A DNA stretch of 64,000 nt from Rhodococcus jostii RHA1 (GTDB lineage: Bacteria; Actinomycetota; Actinomycetes; Mycobacteriales; Mycobacteriaceae): contig NC_008268.1 of assembly GCF_000014565.1 (NCBI RefSeq), positions 7,740,766 to 7,804,765 on the forward strand, written 5' to 3'. Positions within the stretch are counted from its first letter, which is position 1. Every line of letters begins with the position of its first letter. Below, one piece after another: positions 1-9,354 of this stretch. The notes beneath the pieces were generated by a model, which did no database searches, was not told the DNA's origin, and saw nothing but the letters and a program-made list of their open reading frames with translations. The position numbers and the translations under genes are program-made.

Positions 1-1
1 C

Positions 2-505
2 GAGACCGGCAGCGTCGCCCGGTACGCCGCCGCGTTCGAGGCGCTGCGGGACCGCTCCGACGCCTACCTGGCGGCGCACGGTGCGCGACCCGCCGTGTTC
101 CTGGCCCCGCTCGGCCCCGTCGCCGAGCACAACGTGCGGACCACGTTCGCCGCGAACCTGCTGGCGTCGGGCGGCATCGAGGCCCGCAACCCCGGCCCGC
201 TCGCAGTCGGAGACGGCAGCATCGCCGCCGCCGCGAAGGACTCCGGCGCCGGTATCGCGGTGATCTGCGGTACCGACAAGCGGTACGCCGCCGAGGCCAC
301 CGCCGCGGTGGAGGAACTGCGCGCGGCCGGTGTCGGCACCGTGCTGCTCGCCGGCCCGGAGAAGGTCGTCGCCGACGCCGACGGCTCCGCCCGGCCCGAC
401 GGATTCGTCACCGCCCGTATCGACGCAGTCTCGGTCCTGTCCGGCCTGCTCGACACCATCGAGAGCTCGAGCGACTCCTCGGGCGACACAGGGAGCAAGA
501 AGTGA
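2..505 (+). CDS. mutA: Methylmalonyl-CoA mutase small subunit, C-terminal part
   Basis: The reading frame is open from the window edge and ends in TGA at 503-505. It encodes the last ~167 residues of the non-catalytic small subunit of B12-dependent methylmalonyl-CoA mutase, which pairs with the catalytic MutB subunit to interconvert methylmalonyl-CoA and succinyl-CoA. What is visible is the C-terminal Rossmann-like domain (alternating hydrophobic strands, Ala/Gly-rich helices) that corresponds to a degenerate cobalamin-binding fold; it lacks the DxHxxG cobalamin motif, as expected for this subunit. The identification relies mainly on position: the stop overlaps the GTG start of mutB (GTGA). 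The N-terminus lies outside the window. Confidence 0.9.
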   Translation, partial: ETGSVARYAAAFEALRDRSDAYLAAHGARPAVFLAPLGPVAEHNVRTTFAANLLASGGIEARNPGPLAVGDGSIAAAAKDSGAGIAVICGTDKRYAAEATAAVEELRAAGVGTVLLAGPEKVVADADGSARPDGFVTARIDAVSVLSGLLDTIESSSDSSGDTGSKK

Positions 506-2793
506 CTACTCGCGAGGTCAAGCACGCGATCGGCAGCTTCGCCGACGTGCCACTGGAGGATCCGCAGTTTCCGCAGCCGTCCGCCCCGACGCCGGAGCAG
601 ACGGAGGAGCTGATCGCGGCCGCCGCGGCCGCGAACCACTACAGCCCGGAACAGGTGGTGTGGTCCACCCCCGAGGGCATCGACGTCAAACCGGTGTTCA
701 CCAAGGCCGACCGCGACGCCGCCGAGGCCGAGGGCTACCCGGTGGGCAGTTTCCCGGGCGCCGCACCGTTCGTGCGCGGCCCGTACCCCACCATGTACGT
801 GAACCAGCCGTGGACGATCCGGCAGTACGCGGGCTTCTCCACCGCCGCCGAATCCAACGCCTTCTACCGCCGCAACCTCGCGGCCGGACAGAAGGGTCTG
901 TCGGTGGCGTTCGACCTGGCGACGCACCGCGGCTACGACTCCGACCATCCGCGGGTGCAGGGCGACGTGGGCATGGCCGGGGTGGCGATCGACTCGATCC
1001 TGGACATGCGTCAGCTGTTCGACCACATCCCGCTCGACCGCGTCAGTGTGTCGATGACCATGAACGGTGCGGTGCTGCCGATCCTCGCGCTGTACGTCGT
1101 GGCCGCCGAGGAGCAGGGTGTCGCCCCGGAGCAGCTGGCCGGAACCATTCAGAACGACATTCTGAAGGAGTTCATGGTCCGCAACACCTACATCTATCCG
1201 CCGAAGCCGTCGATGCGGATCATCTCCGACATCTTCGCGTACACCAGCGCGAAGATGCCGAAGTTCAACTCGATCTCCATCTCCGGGTACCACATCCAGG
1301 AGGCCGGGGCCACCGCCGACCTGGAGCTGGCGTACACCCTCGCGGACGGTGTGGAGTACATCCGCGCCGGCCTCGACGCCGGCATGGAGATCGACAAGTT
1401 CGCGCCCCGGTTGTCGTTCTTCTGGGCGATCGGCATGAACTTTTTCATGGAGGTCGCGAAGCTGCGGGCGGGTCGCCTGCTGTGGAGTGAACTGGTCGCG
1501 AAGTTCGAGCCGAAGTCCGCGAAATCGTTGTCGCTGCGCACCCACTCGCAGACGTCGGGTTGGTCGTTGACCGCGCAGGACGTATACAACAACGTGGCCC
1601 GCACGTGCGTCGAGGCGATGGCGGCGACGCAGGGGCATACCCAGTCGCTGCATACCAACGCGCTCGACGAGGCGCTGGCCCTGCCGACGGACTTCTCCGC
1701 CCGCATCGCCCGCAACACCCAGCTGCTGCTGCAGCAGGAGTCGGGGACCGTCCGTCCCATCGACCCCTGGGGCGGATCGCATTACGTCGAGTGGCTCACC
1801 CACCAGCTGGCCAACCGGGCGCGCGCGCACATCGCCGAGGTCGAAGAGGCCGGCGGCATGGCGCAGGCGATCAGCGAGGGCATCCCGAAGCTGCGCATCG
1901 AGGAGGCCGCGGCCCGCACGCAGGCCCGCATCGACTCCGGCAGGCAGCCGCTGGTCGGCGTCAACAAATACGTGCCGGACGAGGCCGACGAGATCGAGGT
2001 CCTCAAGGTCGAGAACTCGCGGGTCCGCAAGGAGCAGCTCGAGAAGCTGGACCGGCTGCGCGCCGACCGCGATTCGGACGCCGTCGAGGCGGCGCTCGCC
2101 GAGCTGAGCCGCGCCGCGGCCACCACCGAGGCCGGGGCGAGCGAAGCGACGGGTCATGTCTCGATGGAGAACAACCTGCTGGCCCTGGCGATCGACGCGG
2201 CCCGCGCGAAGGCCACCGTCGGGGAGATCTCCGAGGCGCTCGAGAAGGTGTACGGGCGCCACCAGGCCGAGATCCGGACCATCAGCGGGGTGTACCGGGA
2301 CGAGGCCGGAAAGGTCGAGAATATCAGCAAGGCAACGGAACTCGTCGAGAAGTTCGCGGAGGAGGAGGGCCGGCGTCCCCGTGTCCTCATCGCCAAGATG
2401 GGGCAGGACGGCCACGACCGCGGCCAGAAGGTGATCGCCACGGCCTTCGCGGACATCGGATTCGACGTGGACGTGGGACCGCTGTTCCAGACCCCGGAAG
2501 AGGTCGCCAACCAGGCGGCCGACAACGACGTCCACGTGGTCGGTGTGTCGTCGTTGGCCGCAGGTCACCTCACGCTGGTGCCTGCGCTCCGGGAAGCCCT
2601 CGCGGCGGTGGGACGTCCCGACATCATGATCGTCGTCGGCGGCGTCATCCCGCCCGGCGACTTCGCCGAACTGTACGAGGCGGGTGCCGCCGCGATCTTC
2701 CCGCCCGGGACGGTCATCGCGGACGCCGCCAGCGGTCTGCTCGAGAAGCTGGCCGCGCAGCTCGGCCACGACCTGACGGGCACCCCGGAATAG
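502..2793 (+). CDS. mutB: Methylmalonyl-CoA mutase large (catalytic) subunit
   Basis: Encodes 763 residues, the usual length for the catalytic subunit of adenosylcobalamin-dependent methylmalonyl-CoA mutase, a cytosolic enzyme that isomerises (R)-methylmalonyl-CoA and succinyl-CoA in propionate, odd-chain fatty acid, valine and isoleucine metabolism. The N-terminal two thirds form the substrate TIM barrel ([20 protein letters not shown] is a family signature near residue 95). The C-terminal cobalamin domain carries the DxHxxG motif (DGHDRG near residues 636-641) that supplies the lower axial histidine. The GTG start at 502 overlaps the mutA stop, and meaB follows after one base, so the three genes form a translationally coupled operon. 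Confidence 0.97.
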   Translation: MTTREVKHAIGSFADVPLEDPQFPQPSAPTPEQTEELIAAAAAANHYSPEQVVWSTPEGIDVKPVFTKADRDAAEAEGYPVGSFPGAAPFVRGPYPTMYVNQPWTIRQYAGFSTAAESNAFYRRNLAAGQKGLSVAFDLATHRGYDSDHPRVQGDVGMAGVAIDSILDMRQLFDHIPLDRVSVSMTMNGAVLPILALYVVAAEEQGVAPEQLAGTIQNDILKEFMVRNTYIYPPKPSMRIISDIFAYTSAKMPKFNSISISGYHIQEAGATADLELAYTLADGVEYIRAGLDAGMEIDKFAPRLSFFWAIGMNFFMEVAKLRAGRLLWSELVAKFEPKSAKSLSLRTHSQTSGWSLTAQDVYNNVARTCVEAMAATQGHTQSLHTNALDEALALPTDFSARIARNTQLLLQQESGTVRPIDPWGGSHYVEWLTHQLANRARAHIAEVEEAGGMAQAISEGIPKLRIEEAAARTQARIDSGRQPLVGVNKYVPDEADEIEVLKVENSRVRKEQLEKLDRLRADRDSDAVEAALAELSRAAATTEAGASEATGHVSMENNLLALAIDAARAKATVGEISEALEKVYGRHQAEIRTISGVYRDEAGKVENISKATELVEKFAEEEGRRPRVLIAKMGQDGHDRGQKVIATAFADIGFDVDVGPLFQTPEEVANQAADNDVHVVGVSSLAAGHLTLVPALREALAAVGRPDIMIVVGGVIPPGDFAELYEAGAAAIFPPGTVIADAASGLLEKLAAQLGHDLTGTPE

Positions 2794-2794
2794 C

Positions 2795-3799
2795 ATGGGG
2801 CGCCCTCCAGTCGACATCGATGCCCTCGCCCAGGCCGTGCACAACAATCAGCGCGCCGGCCTGGCGAAGGCCATCACCCTGGTCGAGTCCACCCGGACCG
2901 ACCACCGTGAGGCGGCGCAGCGGCTGCTGCTCGAGCTGCTGCCGGAATCTGGGAAGGCGCACCGGGTGGGTATCACCGGTGTGCCCGGCGTCGGGAAGTC
3001 CACGTTCATCGACGCGCTCGGGATGCACCTGATCGGGCAGGGGCACCGGGTCGCGGTCCTGGCCGTCGACCCGTCGTCGACGCGCACCGGCGGGTCGATC
3101 CTCGGCGACAAGACGCGGATGGCGCGGCTGACCGTCGAGAAGGACGCCTACATCCGGCCGTCACCGACGTCGGGCACGCTCGGCGGGGTCGCAAAGGCGA
3201 CCCGCGAGACGATCGTGCTGCTCGAGGCCGCCGGATTCGACGTGATCCTCGTCGAGACCGTGGGCGTCGGGCAGTCCGAGGTGACGGTCGCGAACATGGT
3301 GGACTGCTTCTGCTTCCTCACCCTGGCCCGCACCGGCGACCAGTTGCAGGGCATCAAGAAGGGCGTCCTCGAACTCGCCGACCTCGTCGCCGTCAACAAG
3401 GCGGACGGCAAGCACGAGCGGGAGGCGAAGGGCGCCGCCCGGGAACTCGCGGGTGCACTGCGGCTGATCTACCCGCACGACGCCGTCTGGACGCCGCCGG
3501 TGATCACGATGAGCGGCCTCGAGGGCGTCGGTCTCGAGGACTTCTGGGACACCGTCTGCCGGCACCGTGAGGTGCTCACCGCGGCCGGGCAGTTCGAGGA
3601 GAACCGGCGCCGCCAGCAGGTGGACTGGACGTGGACGATGGTCCACGATCAGCTGCTGCGCCGGCTCGCGTCCAACACCCGGGTCAAGGCGATCCGCGGC
3701 GAGGTCGAGCAGCGGGTGCGGGACGGTTCGCTGACGGCGGCGCTGGCCGCCGCCGAGATCCTCGACGCGTTCGACGGCACCGACGCGTCAGCCGACTGA
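2795..3799 (+). CDS. meaB: MeaB/ArgK-family G3E GTPase, mutase chaperone
   Basis: Encodes 334 residues. MeaB is a P-loop GTPase of the SIMIBI class that protects methylmalonyl-CoA mutase and gates cobalamin loading. Visible motifs are the Walker A GVPGVGKST near residue 62, the switch region ETVGVGQSE near residue 153 and the base-specificity motif NKAD near residue 200. The ATG lies one base after the mutB stop, so it is almost certainly coupled to mutAB. Its last 12 bases overlap the convergent nucleoside hydrolase gene. The older name ArgK (arginine/ornithine transport kinase) is a historical misassignment for this family. Confidence 0.96.
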   Translation: MGRPPVDIDALAQAVHNNQRAGLAKAITLVESTRTDHREAAQRLLLELLPESGKAHRVGITGVPGVGKSTFIDALGMHLIGQGHRVAVLAVDPSSTRTGGSILGDKTRMARLTVEKDAYIRPSPTSGTLGGVAKATRETIVLLEAAGFDVILVETVGVGQSEVTVANMVDCFCFLTLARTGDQLQGIKKGVLELADLVAVNKADGKHEREAKGAARELAGALRLIYPHDAVWTPPVITMSGLEGVGLEDFWDTVCRHREVLTAAGQFEENRRRQQVDWTWTMVHDQLLRRLASNTRVKAIRGEVEQRVRDGSLTAALAAAEILDAFDGTDASAD

Positions 3800-4825
3800 T
3801 TTCGCGAAGCGCCCGACCCGGTCGACGAGATCGTCGAAGAACGCGGCCGGGTCGGTGCGCACCGCGATGTCGACGTTGGGTTCCCGGTTCCAGTGCCCCA
3901 CCCAGTCGGCGACCGTGGTGCCCCGGGTGAGCCGGCCGTGCAGTTCGACGTCGACGGTGGCCGGACGGGTCCTCGTGATCGCCGGGTTCAACGCCACCGC
4001 CGCCGCGAACGGATCGTGCATGTGCGCCAGGAAACCCTGGTCGTGGGTGCGGTGGAAGTCCATGTAGAAGCGGATGGCGTCGGACAGGTGCCGGATCACC
4101 GGGTTGGACGCGGTCGAGCGCACCTGCGGCCCGTCGTCGGGGGAGATGATCTCGGCCGGTGTGCTGCCCGCCGCCTCCGCCAGCCGCCGGACGTGGTCCG
4201 GTGTCATCTCGATCGTCTCGGTGACGTCCAGTCCGCACAGGATCGGGCGCCTGCCCGCCGGCAGCCCGGAGAACGCGTCGAACACCTCCTTGGCCGCCTC
4301 CGGGTCCACCGACACGTTCCACTCGCTGGTGGGGGTGGTGTTGCCGGGGTGGTTGAACGCCCCGCCCATCACGACCAGGCGCCGCAGCAACCGGGGCAGC
4401 TCCGGTTCCTCGCGGATCGCGAGGGCCAGATTCGTCAGCGGTCCCGTCACCAGCCCGGTCAGCTCGCCGGGGTGGGCGCGAACCAGATCGACCCACAGGG
4501 TGGTGGCGTCCCGCTCCGACAGCGACCGCCCGGACGGGGGGAGGACGGCGTACCCGATGCCCTGGGGTCCGTGCGTGTCCTCGGTGGTGCGCAGCGGGCA
4601 GTCCAGCGGCACCCGGGCGCCGAGCGCCACCTCGATGTCGGGTGCGCCGCACAGGGCGAGCCAGTTCAGGTTGTTCGCCGCGACCTGCTCGACGGGCACG
4701 TTGCCCGCGGTGCTGGCGATGCCGACGATCTCGGCCTCCGGACTGGCCAGCAGGTACAGCAGGGCGAGGGAGTCGTCGATGCCGGTGTCGACGTCCACGA
4801 TCAGCCGGTGTGCGGGGGCGCTCAT
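3788..4825 (-). CDS. Inosine/uridine-preferring nucleoside hydrolase
   Basis: Encodes 345 residues, the normal length for IU-type nucleoside hydrolases, which split the N-glycosidic bond of nucleosides for purine and pyrimidine salvage. The diagnostic N-terminal calcium-binding motif DVDTGIDDS is at residues ~9-17, and a VMGG motif follows in the middle of the protein. The reading frame is open far upstream, but the ATG at 4825 places the Asp motif correctly and overlaps the stop of the upstream osmC-like gene (ATGA), which decides the start. It converges with meaB, overlapping it by 12 bases. Substrate preference cannot be read from the sequence. Confidence 0.92.
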   Translation of the reverse strand: MSAPAHRLIVDVDTGIDDSLALLYLLASPEAEIVGIASTAGNVPVEQVAANNLNWLALCGAPDIEVALGARVPLDCPLRTTEDTHGPQGIGYAVLPPSGRSLSERDATTLWVDLVRAHPGELTGLVTGPLTNLALAIREEPELPRLLRRLVVMGGAFNHPGNTTPTSEWNVSVDPEAAKEVFDAFSGLPAGRRPILCGLDVTETIEMTPDHVRRLAEAAGSTPAEIISPDDGPQVRSTASNPVIRHLSDAIRFYMDFHRTHDQGFLAHMHDPFAAAVALNPAITRTRPATVDVELHGRLTRGTTVADWVGHWNREPNVDIAVRTDPAAFFDDLVDRVGRFAKSVG

Positions 4826-5289
4826 GCGACGCGCACCGCCGGACGGTGCCGGACCGGGAAGTTGACCGACCGGGCGATGAAACACTTCTCGTGTGCGCGG
4901 GTGTGCAGCTGTTCGGCGCGCGCGACCATCGACCCGTCGGCGACGGTCACGACCGGCGCCAGCACGACCTCGGTGAACTCGCCCGCCCCGTCCGGGTGTT
5001 CGACCATCGTGCCCGTCGGGTCGTCCCGGTAGTCGACGACGACCACACCGGCCGCGGCGGCCAGCCCCAGGTACCACAGCATGTGGCACTGCGACAGCGA
5101 CGCGACGAGCAGTTCCTCCGGATTCCAGCGGGTGGCGTCGCCGCGGAACGACGGGTCCGCGCTGCCCGGCAGATCGGGTTTCCCGGCCGCCGCGATCACG
5201 TGGTCGCGGTCGTAGGCGTCCGGGCCCGCCGTTCCCGCGCCGCGGTTGCCGGTCCAGGTGACCGTCAGCGTGTAGTCGTGTGTGCTCAC
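4822..5289 (-). CDS. OsmC-family peroxiredoxin-like protein
   Basis: Encodes 155 residues of the OsmC/Ohr fold. These are small cytosolic thiol-dependent proteins that reduce organic hydroperoxides or act in related stress responses. Both conserved cysteines are visible: one in the SLSQCHMLW helix of the central region and one in HEKCFIA in the C-terminal third. The start is taken as the GTG at 5289, because the open frame further upstream overlaps a divergent gene region and lacks family similarity. The gene is coupled to the nucleoside hydrolase by a 4-base ATGA overlap. Whether it belongs to the Ohr, OsmC or YhfA subgroup cannot be settled here. Confidence 0.88.
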   Translation of the reverse strand: MSTHDYTLTVTWTGNRGAGTAGPDAYDRDHVIAAAGKPDLPGSADPSFRGDATRWNPEELLVASLSQCHMLWYLGLAAAAGVVVVDYRDDPTGTMVEHPDGAGEFTEVVLAPVVTVADGSMVARAEQLHTRAHEKCFIARSVNFPVRHRPAVRVA

Positions 5290-5379
5290 CCGACCATTCT
5301 TCACGGCCGCGCGATGAGTTTCGCCGGCGGGCACGGTCTGCCTCCGTAGGGCACGACACGGCGACCGGAGGAGACGGAC

Positions 5380-6009
5380 ATGGCACGGGACACGGCACCG
5401 GACTGGGTCGCTGGGGAGCGGCGCGACCTGGCGTCGATGCTGGCGGGACTGACGCCGGAGCAATGGGACGCGCCGTCGCTGTGCGCGGGGTGGCGCAGCC
5501 GGGAGGTGATCGCGCACATCACCATGCCGTACCGCCTGTCGACGCCGCGGATCCTGCTGAAGATGGTGAAGGCGCGCGGCAACTTCAACCGGATGTCGGA
5601 CGCGCAGGCCCGCGAGGACGCACGGACCGTGACCGCCGACGCGCTGCTGCACACGCTGGAGGAGAACGTCGCGCACCCGTGGAAGCCGCCGGGCGGCGGC
5701 TTCGAGGGGGCACTGTCCCACGACGTGATCCACGGTCTGGACGTGTCGGTGGCGCTCGGCCTGGGCAGGCGGGTCCCTGACGACCGCCTCGACCGGGTGC
5801 TCGGCGGCGTCGGCCCGAAGCACGTCAAGTACTTCGGCACCGACCTGACGGGAGTGCAGCTGACCGCGGACGATCACCCCTGGACCTTCGGTGCGGGTGC
5901 GCCGCTGCGCGGTTCCGCCCAGGACCTGCTCCTCGTGCTGTGCGGTCGCCGGTTGCCGCCGGGACATCTGAGCGGGGATCCGAGCGCACGGTTCACAGCG
6001 ACGGGCTGA
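5380..6009 (+). CDS. TIGR03083/MDMPI-type DinB-like protein
   Basis: Encodes 209 residues starting at ATG 5380 after a GGAGGAGA-type ribosome binding site. The N-terminus (LAGLTPEQWDAPSLCAGW followed by an IAHIT helix) is the hallmark of the maleylpyruvate isomerase/mycothiol-dependent DinB-like superfamily, four-helix-bundle proteins that often bind a divalent metal and mycothiol. The second His of the metal triad is plausibly in the LSHDVIHGLD segment. The exact reaction is unknown for most members. The gene is divergent from osmC and overlaps the convergent CoA-transferase gene by 17 bases. Confidence 0.8.
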   Translation: MARDTAPDWVAGERRDLASMLAGLTPEQWDAPSLCAGWRSREVIAHITMPYRLSTPRILLKMVKARGNFNRMSDAQAREDARTVTADALLHTLEENVAHPWKPPGGGFEGALSHDVIHGLDVSVALGLGRRVPDDRLDRVLGGVGPKHVKYFGTDLTGVQLTADDHPWTFGAGAPLRGSAQDLLLVLCGRRLPPGHLSGDPSARFTATG

Positions 6010-7300
6010 GCCCGGGCCAGGAGGGGGCGTCGCCGCCCCAGGGCCGGGCCGGGAACGGGTAGTCGTCGAATTCGGCCAGGGCGGGACGGGCGGTCACCAG
6101 GTCGCCGTGCGCGGTGAGGCAGCGGGGCCCGGGCATGGCGGGCGGCGGCGGATCCTCGGATCGGCCGTCCGCGGTCAGCAGCCACGCGCCGGTGCGGGCG
6201 AGTGACACGTCGACGGAGCGGCCGCGTCCGTCGACGTGCCCCGCGGCGACGGCGTCGACGATGCCGGCGGCGAGCAGATAACCGGTGGCGTGATCGAGTG
6301 CCTGCGCGGGCAGCGCACCCGGGGTGTCGCCGCCCTCGATCGTCGCGATCCCCGACGCCGCCTGGACGATGCTGTCGAAGCCGCGGCGGCGCGCCCACGG
6401 TCCGGAGCCACCCCACGCGCACACCCGTCCCCGCACCAGATGGCCGGGGGCGTCGTCGAGCAGCCCGTCCAGTGCGCCCGGACGGTACCCGGTGACGACC
6501 ACATCGGCCTCGGCGAGCAGGCTGCCCCACACCAGCCTGCCGTCCGCGGACCGCACATCGAGCAGCGCGGTCCGCTTGCCCTGCCCGGTGTCGAGGTGCT
6601 GCACGACGATCTCGGGGATCGACGGCGGATCGATCCGCAGCACGTCGGCGCCGAGCAGCGCCAGCGTGCGGGTGGCGACGGGGCCGGCGATCACCCGGGT
6701 CAGGTCGAGGACCTTCACCCCCGCCAACGGCCCCGAGCCGGGCACCCGGTGGGAGCGGTGCCGTGTCCGGGGACGGGAGCTCTCGGCGTGCACGACGGTG
6801 GAGACGAGGTCGCCGGACGCGGCGGCCGCCCCCTGCGCGCTCGCCGCCCACTCCGCCGCGGTCCGCACGCGCACAGCGATGGCCTGCGCCGCGGCGGCAC
6901 GGTCCTCGACGTCGGCGGCGGTCAGGCGCCCGATCCGGGCGGCCACCGCGTCGCGGCCTGCGTCGTCCGAGAGGGCGAGTGCCGCCAGCAGTCTCGTGCG
7001 GTGATGCGGGTAGTTGGCGTGGGTCCGCACCCAGCCGTCCGACGCCGCGAAGAACCCCGACAGCTCCGCGAAACCGGACACCGGGGCCCCTGACACCCGC
7101 AGCAGCCGGTCGCTCGCGAACGAGGCGGCGATCCGCTCGGGATCGAGCCGCCACGACCGGGGGTCGCGGCCGTGCGCGCTGTCGTACCGGTCGACGGCGC
7201 CGGTGAGCGCGGCCACCGAACCGGCCGCCAACGTGAGCACGGGGAGGCGGGCCGCCAGGTAGTTGCCGGGGTCGCCGTAGTCGATCACGGTGGGGATCAT
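5993..7300 (-). CDS. CaiB/BaiF family III CoA-transferase
   Basis: Encodes 435 residues. Family III CoA-transferases move CoA between carboxylic acids through an aspartyl-CoA anhydride. The CaiB/BaiF signature is the segment LAGVKVLDLTRVIAGPVATR followed by LGADVLRIDPP and a KRTALLDVRSADGR stretch in the middle of the protein. Here the typical domain is preceded by ~170 residues of poorly conserved sequence, a layout seen in a subset of actinobacterial members. The ATG at 7300 overlaps the stop of the 35-residue ORF upstream (ATGA), making it the last gene of a five-gene minus-strand operon. The substrate is unknown. Confidence 0.85.
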   Translation of the reverse strand: MIPTVIDYGDPGNYLAARLPVLTLAAGSVAALTGAVDRYDSAHGRDPRSWRLDPERIAASFASDRLLRVSGAPVSGFAELSGFFAASDGWVRTHANYPHHRTRLLAALALSDDAGRDAVAARIGRLTAADVEDRAAAAQAIAVRVRTAAEWAASAQGAAAASGDLVSTVVHAESSRPRTRHRSHRVPGSGPLAGVKVLDLTRVIAGPVATRTLALLGADVLRIDPPSIPEIVVQHLDTGQGKRTALLDVRSADGRLVWGSLLAEADVVVTGYRPGALDGLLDDAPGHLVRGRVCAWGGSGPWARRRGFDSIVQAASGIATIEGGDTPGALPAQALDHATGYLLAAGIVDAVAAGHVDGRGRSVDVSLARTGAWLLTADGRSEDPPPPAMPGPRCLTAHGDLVTARPALAEFDDYPFPARPWGGDAPSWPGLSPSL

Positions 7301-7404
7301 CCGGGCACCTGCACTGTCATATCCGCGCCGTCGATGGTGGCGGCCGGCAGTTCGGTCTGCGTGACGATCTCGGAACGGTAGCGGTCATAACCCGGGAGAG
7401 TCAT
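7297..7404 (-). pseudogene. 35-residue N-terminal remnant of an MDMPI-type gene
   Basis: This short frame starts at ATG 7404, inside the stop of the upstream gene (ATGA), and its own TGA at 7297-7299 overlaps the ATG of the CoA-transferase. The peptide (MTLPGYDRYRSEIVTQTELP..., ending DMTVQVPG) matches the first ~35 residues of maleylpyruvate isomerase/DinB-like proteins, in which a Cys-Pro-Gly/Glu-Trp motif normally follows at exactly the place where the stop occurs. It is best read as the leftover of a gene whose body was deleted. Its two overlaps suggest it now acts mainly as a translational bridge. A functional microprotein cannot be excluded. Confidence 0.55.
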
Positions 7405-8261
7405 GGGCTCACGGTAGCGAGCAACCGGTTGCACCGGTCGCGCACTGCGGCACGAAGCGGTGCGGCGCGGTCGGCCAGCGCCGACTGCTCCCGGACGTAC
7501 TCGGCGCGGCCGTGCGGGGTCTCGATCGGGATCGGGGTGTACCCGTAGGCGGTGAGGTCGTACGGGCTGGCCCGCATGTCGAGTTCCCGTGCGGCGAGCG
7601 CCAGCTCGAAGCAGTCGACGGTCAGGTCCGAGTCGATCATCGGCGCCAGCTTGTAGCAGAACTTGTACAGATCCATGGACGCGTGCAGGCACCCGGGCTG
7701 TTCCCGCCCGAGCTGGTCTTCGCGGGTCAACGGCTCACTGTTCCGCGGTTCGGCGGCCGGGGTGAAGAACCGAAACGCGTCGTAGTGGGTGCACCGCAGG
7801 TTCAGCGACTCCACCACGGAGTCGGTGCCGCCCGGCCCGAGCCGCAGCGGGACGCTGCCGTGCCGCACCTCCTCGGAGCGGTAGACCATCGCCCACTCGT
7901 GCAGGCCGAAGCAGGACAGGTGGGTGGGACGCCCGGCGGTCGCCTCCATCAGTCGTGCGGTGAAGGCGACCGTGTCCGAGCGGCGCTGCAGGAATTCGGG
8001 GTCGACGGTGACCCCGCGGTCGGTGCGGTGATACCCGCGGAGTTCGGCGTACTCCTGCCCGTCGGCGAGGACCGTTCCCCACCCGGGGTGCCAGCGCAGC
8101 AGCTGATTCGGCCGGTAGCTGTAATAGGTGAAGAGGAAGTCGATCACCGGGTGGGTCTCGCCGCGTTCCCGGCGCTGCAGGTGCGGTCCGATCAGCGCGG
8201 ACACCCTCGCCCGGTGCCGGTCGCGGCGAGGGATCCACTCCGACGCGTCCAGAACGTCCAT
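7401..8261 (-). CDS. Protein annotated as 3-methyladenine DNA glycosylase in relatives
   Basis: Encodes 286 residues from ATG 8261. The sequence (HPVIDFLFTYYSYRPNQLLRWHPGWG near residue 38, and HLSCFGLHEWAMVYR in the middle) belongs to a well-conserved actinobacterial family that databases usually label 3-methyladenine DNA glycosylase. I see neither a helix-hairpin-helix glycosylase motif nor an AAG/Mpg signature, so the label rests on annotation tradition rather than visible chemistry. The gene starts 4 bases after the CNNM gene stop and its own stop overlaps the next start, so it is cotranscribed with both. Confidence 0.7.
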   Translation of the reverse strand: MDVLDASEWIPRRDRHRARVSALIGPHLQRRERGETHPVIDFLFTYYSYRPNQLLRWHPGWGTVLADGQEYAELRGYHRTDRGVTVDPEFLQRRSDTVAFTARLMEATAGRPTHLSCFGLHEWAMVYRSEEVRHGSVPLRLGPGGTDSVVESLNLRCTHYDAFRFFTPAAEPRNSEPLTREDQLGREQPGCLHASMDLYKFCYKLAPMIDSDLTVDCFELALAARELDMRASPYDLTAYGYTPIPIETPHGRAEYVREQSALADRAAPLRAAVRDRCNRLLATVSP

Positions 8262-8265
8262 CCGA

Positions 8266-9354
8266 TCAGCTCGTTCGCTGTCCCGGATTGACGCCGTTGA
8301 CGCGGTGGGTGCCGTCGCGGACGGTGCCCACGTATTCCTCGACGAGGTCCTCGAGGGCGACGATGCCGACGATCTGCCCGGACGCGTCCGCCGCCGCCCC
8401 CAGGTGGGAGCTGGCACGCCGCAGACTGGCCAGGGCCTCCGCGAGGGGGGTGGTGGTCGACATGCGCGGCAGCGGACGGATGTCCGACCGCGGGATGACG
8501 GTGTCGGGTCCGGCCTCCTCGTCGAGGATGTCGTCGAGCACGTCCTTGAGGTGCAGGTACCCGACCAGTGAGCCGTCGTCGGCGCGCACCGGGTACCGGG
8601 AGTACCCGGTCTCGACGACGGCCTGCTCGATGGCGCCGAGCCGGGTGCCGCCGTCCGACAGGGGGATGGTCCGGGCCTTGTCGAGGGGGATCATCACCTC
8701 GCTGACCGTGCGGTCGGTGGTCTCCAGCGCCTGGGTGAGCCGGCGGTGTTCTTCCGCGTCGATCAGTCCCTCGGATCGGGATTCGCCGATCATCTCGGAC
8801 AGCTCGACCGCCGACACGGTGACGTCGAGTTCGTCCTTCGGTTCCACCCGCAGCAACCGCAGCGTCAGGTTGGCGCACAGGTTGTAGAAGGAGATCAGCG
8901 GGCGGGCCAGCTTGATGAACAGCAGGTGCACCGGGACCAGCAGCATCGCCGTCCGCTCCGGGCCCGCGAGCGCGATGTTCTTCGGCACCATTTCACCGAG
9001 CAGGATGTGCAGCACCACGATCAGCGCCAGCGAGATGGTGAACGCCACCGGGTGCAGCAGCCCGGCGGGCAGGCCGACCGCGTGGAGCGGCACCTCGAGG
9101 AGATGCGCGATCGCCGGTTCGGCGACCTTGCCGAGCAGGATCGAGCAGATGGTGATGCCGAGCTGCGCGGCCGCCAGCATCAGCGACAGGTTCTCGCCCG
9201 CCGTGATCACGGTGCGGGCGCGTTTCTTGCCCTGCGACTCGAGGGCCTCGAGCCGGTCGCGGCGGGCCGAGATCAGCGCGAACTCGGCGCCGACGAAGAA
9301 AGCGTTGCCTCCCAGCAGCACGAAGGTCAGCAGCACACCGAAGAGGTTACTCAT
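8266..9354 (-). CDS. CNNM/CBS-domain membrane protein, short form
   Basis: Encodes 362 residues. The N-terminal ~190 residues form the CNNM (DUF21) transmembrane domain with the [21 protein letters not shown] opening typical of CorC/HlyC-type proteins and the [10 protein letters not shown] motif. Residues ~205-330 form a paired CBS nucleotide-sensing domain containing [20 protein letters not shown]. The C-terminal CorC_HlyC domain present in the neighbouring paralogue is missing here. CNNM proteins are linked to magnesium or sodium transport; older names such as hemolysin are misleading. Its start overlaps the end of the upstream paralogue by 8 bases. Confidence 0.92.
   Translation of the reverse strand: MSNLFGVLLTFVLLGGNAFFVGAEFALISARRDRLEALESQGKKRARTVITAGENLSLMLAAAQLGITICSILLGKVAEPAIAHLLEVPLHAVGLPAGLLHPVAFTISLALIVVLHILLGEMVPKNIALAGPERTAMLLVPVHLLFIKLARPLISFYNLCANLTLRLLRVEPKDELDVTVSAVELSEMIGESRSEGLIDAEEHRRLTQALETTDRTVSEVMIPLDKARTIPLSDGGTRLGAIEQAVVETGYSRYPVRADDGSLVGYLHLKDVLDDILDEEAGPDTVIPRSDIRPLPRMSTTTPLAEALASLRRASSHLGAAADASGQIVGIVALEDLVEEYVGTVRDGTHRVNGVNPGQRTS

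Noticed and set aside
64..2847. Very long minus-strand frame opposite mutB
   Set aside because: It is an antisense shadow of a high-GC gene: Arg/Gly/Val-rich, no family signature, while mutB on the plus strand is unmistakable.
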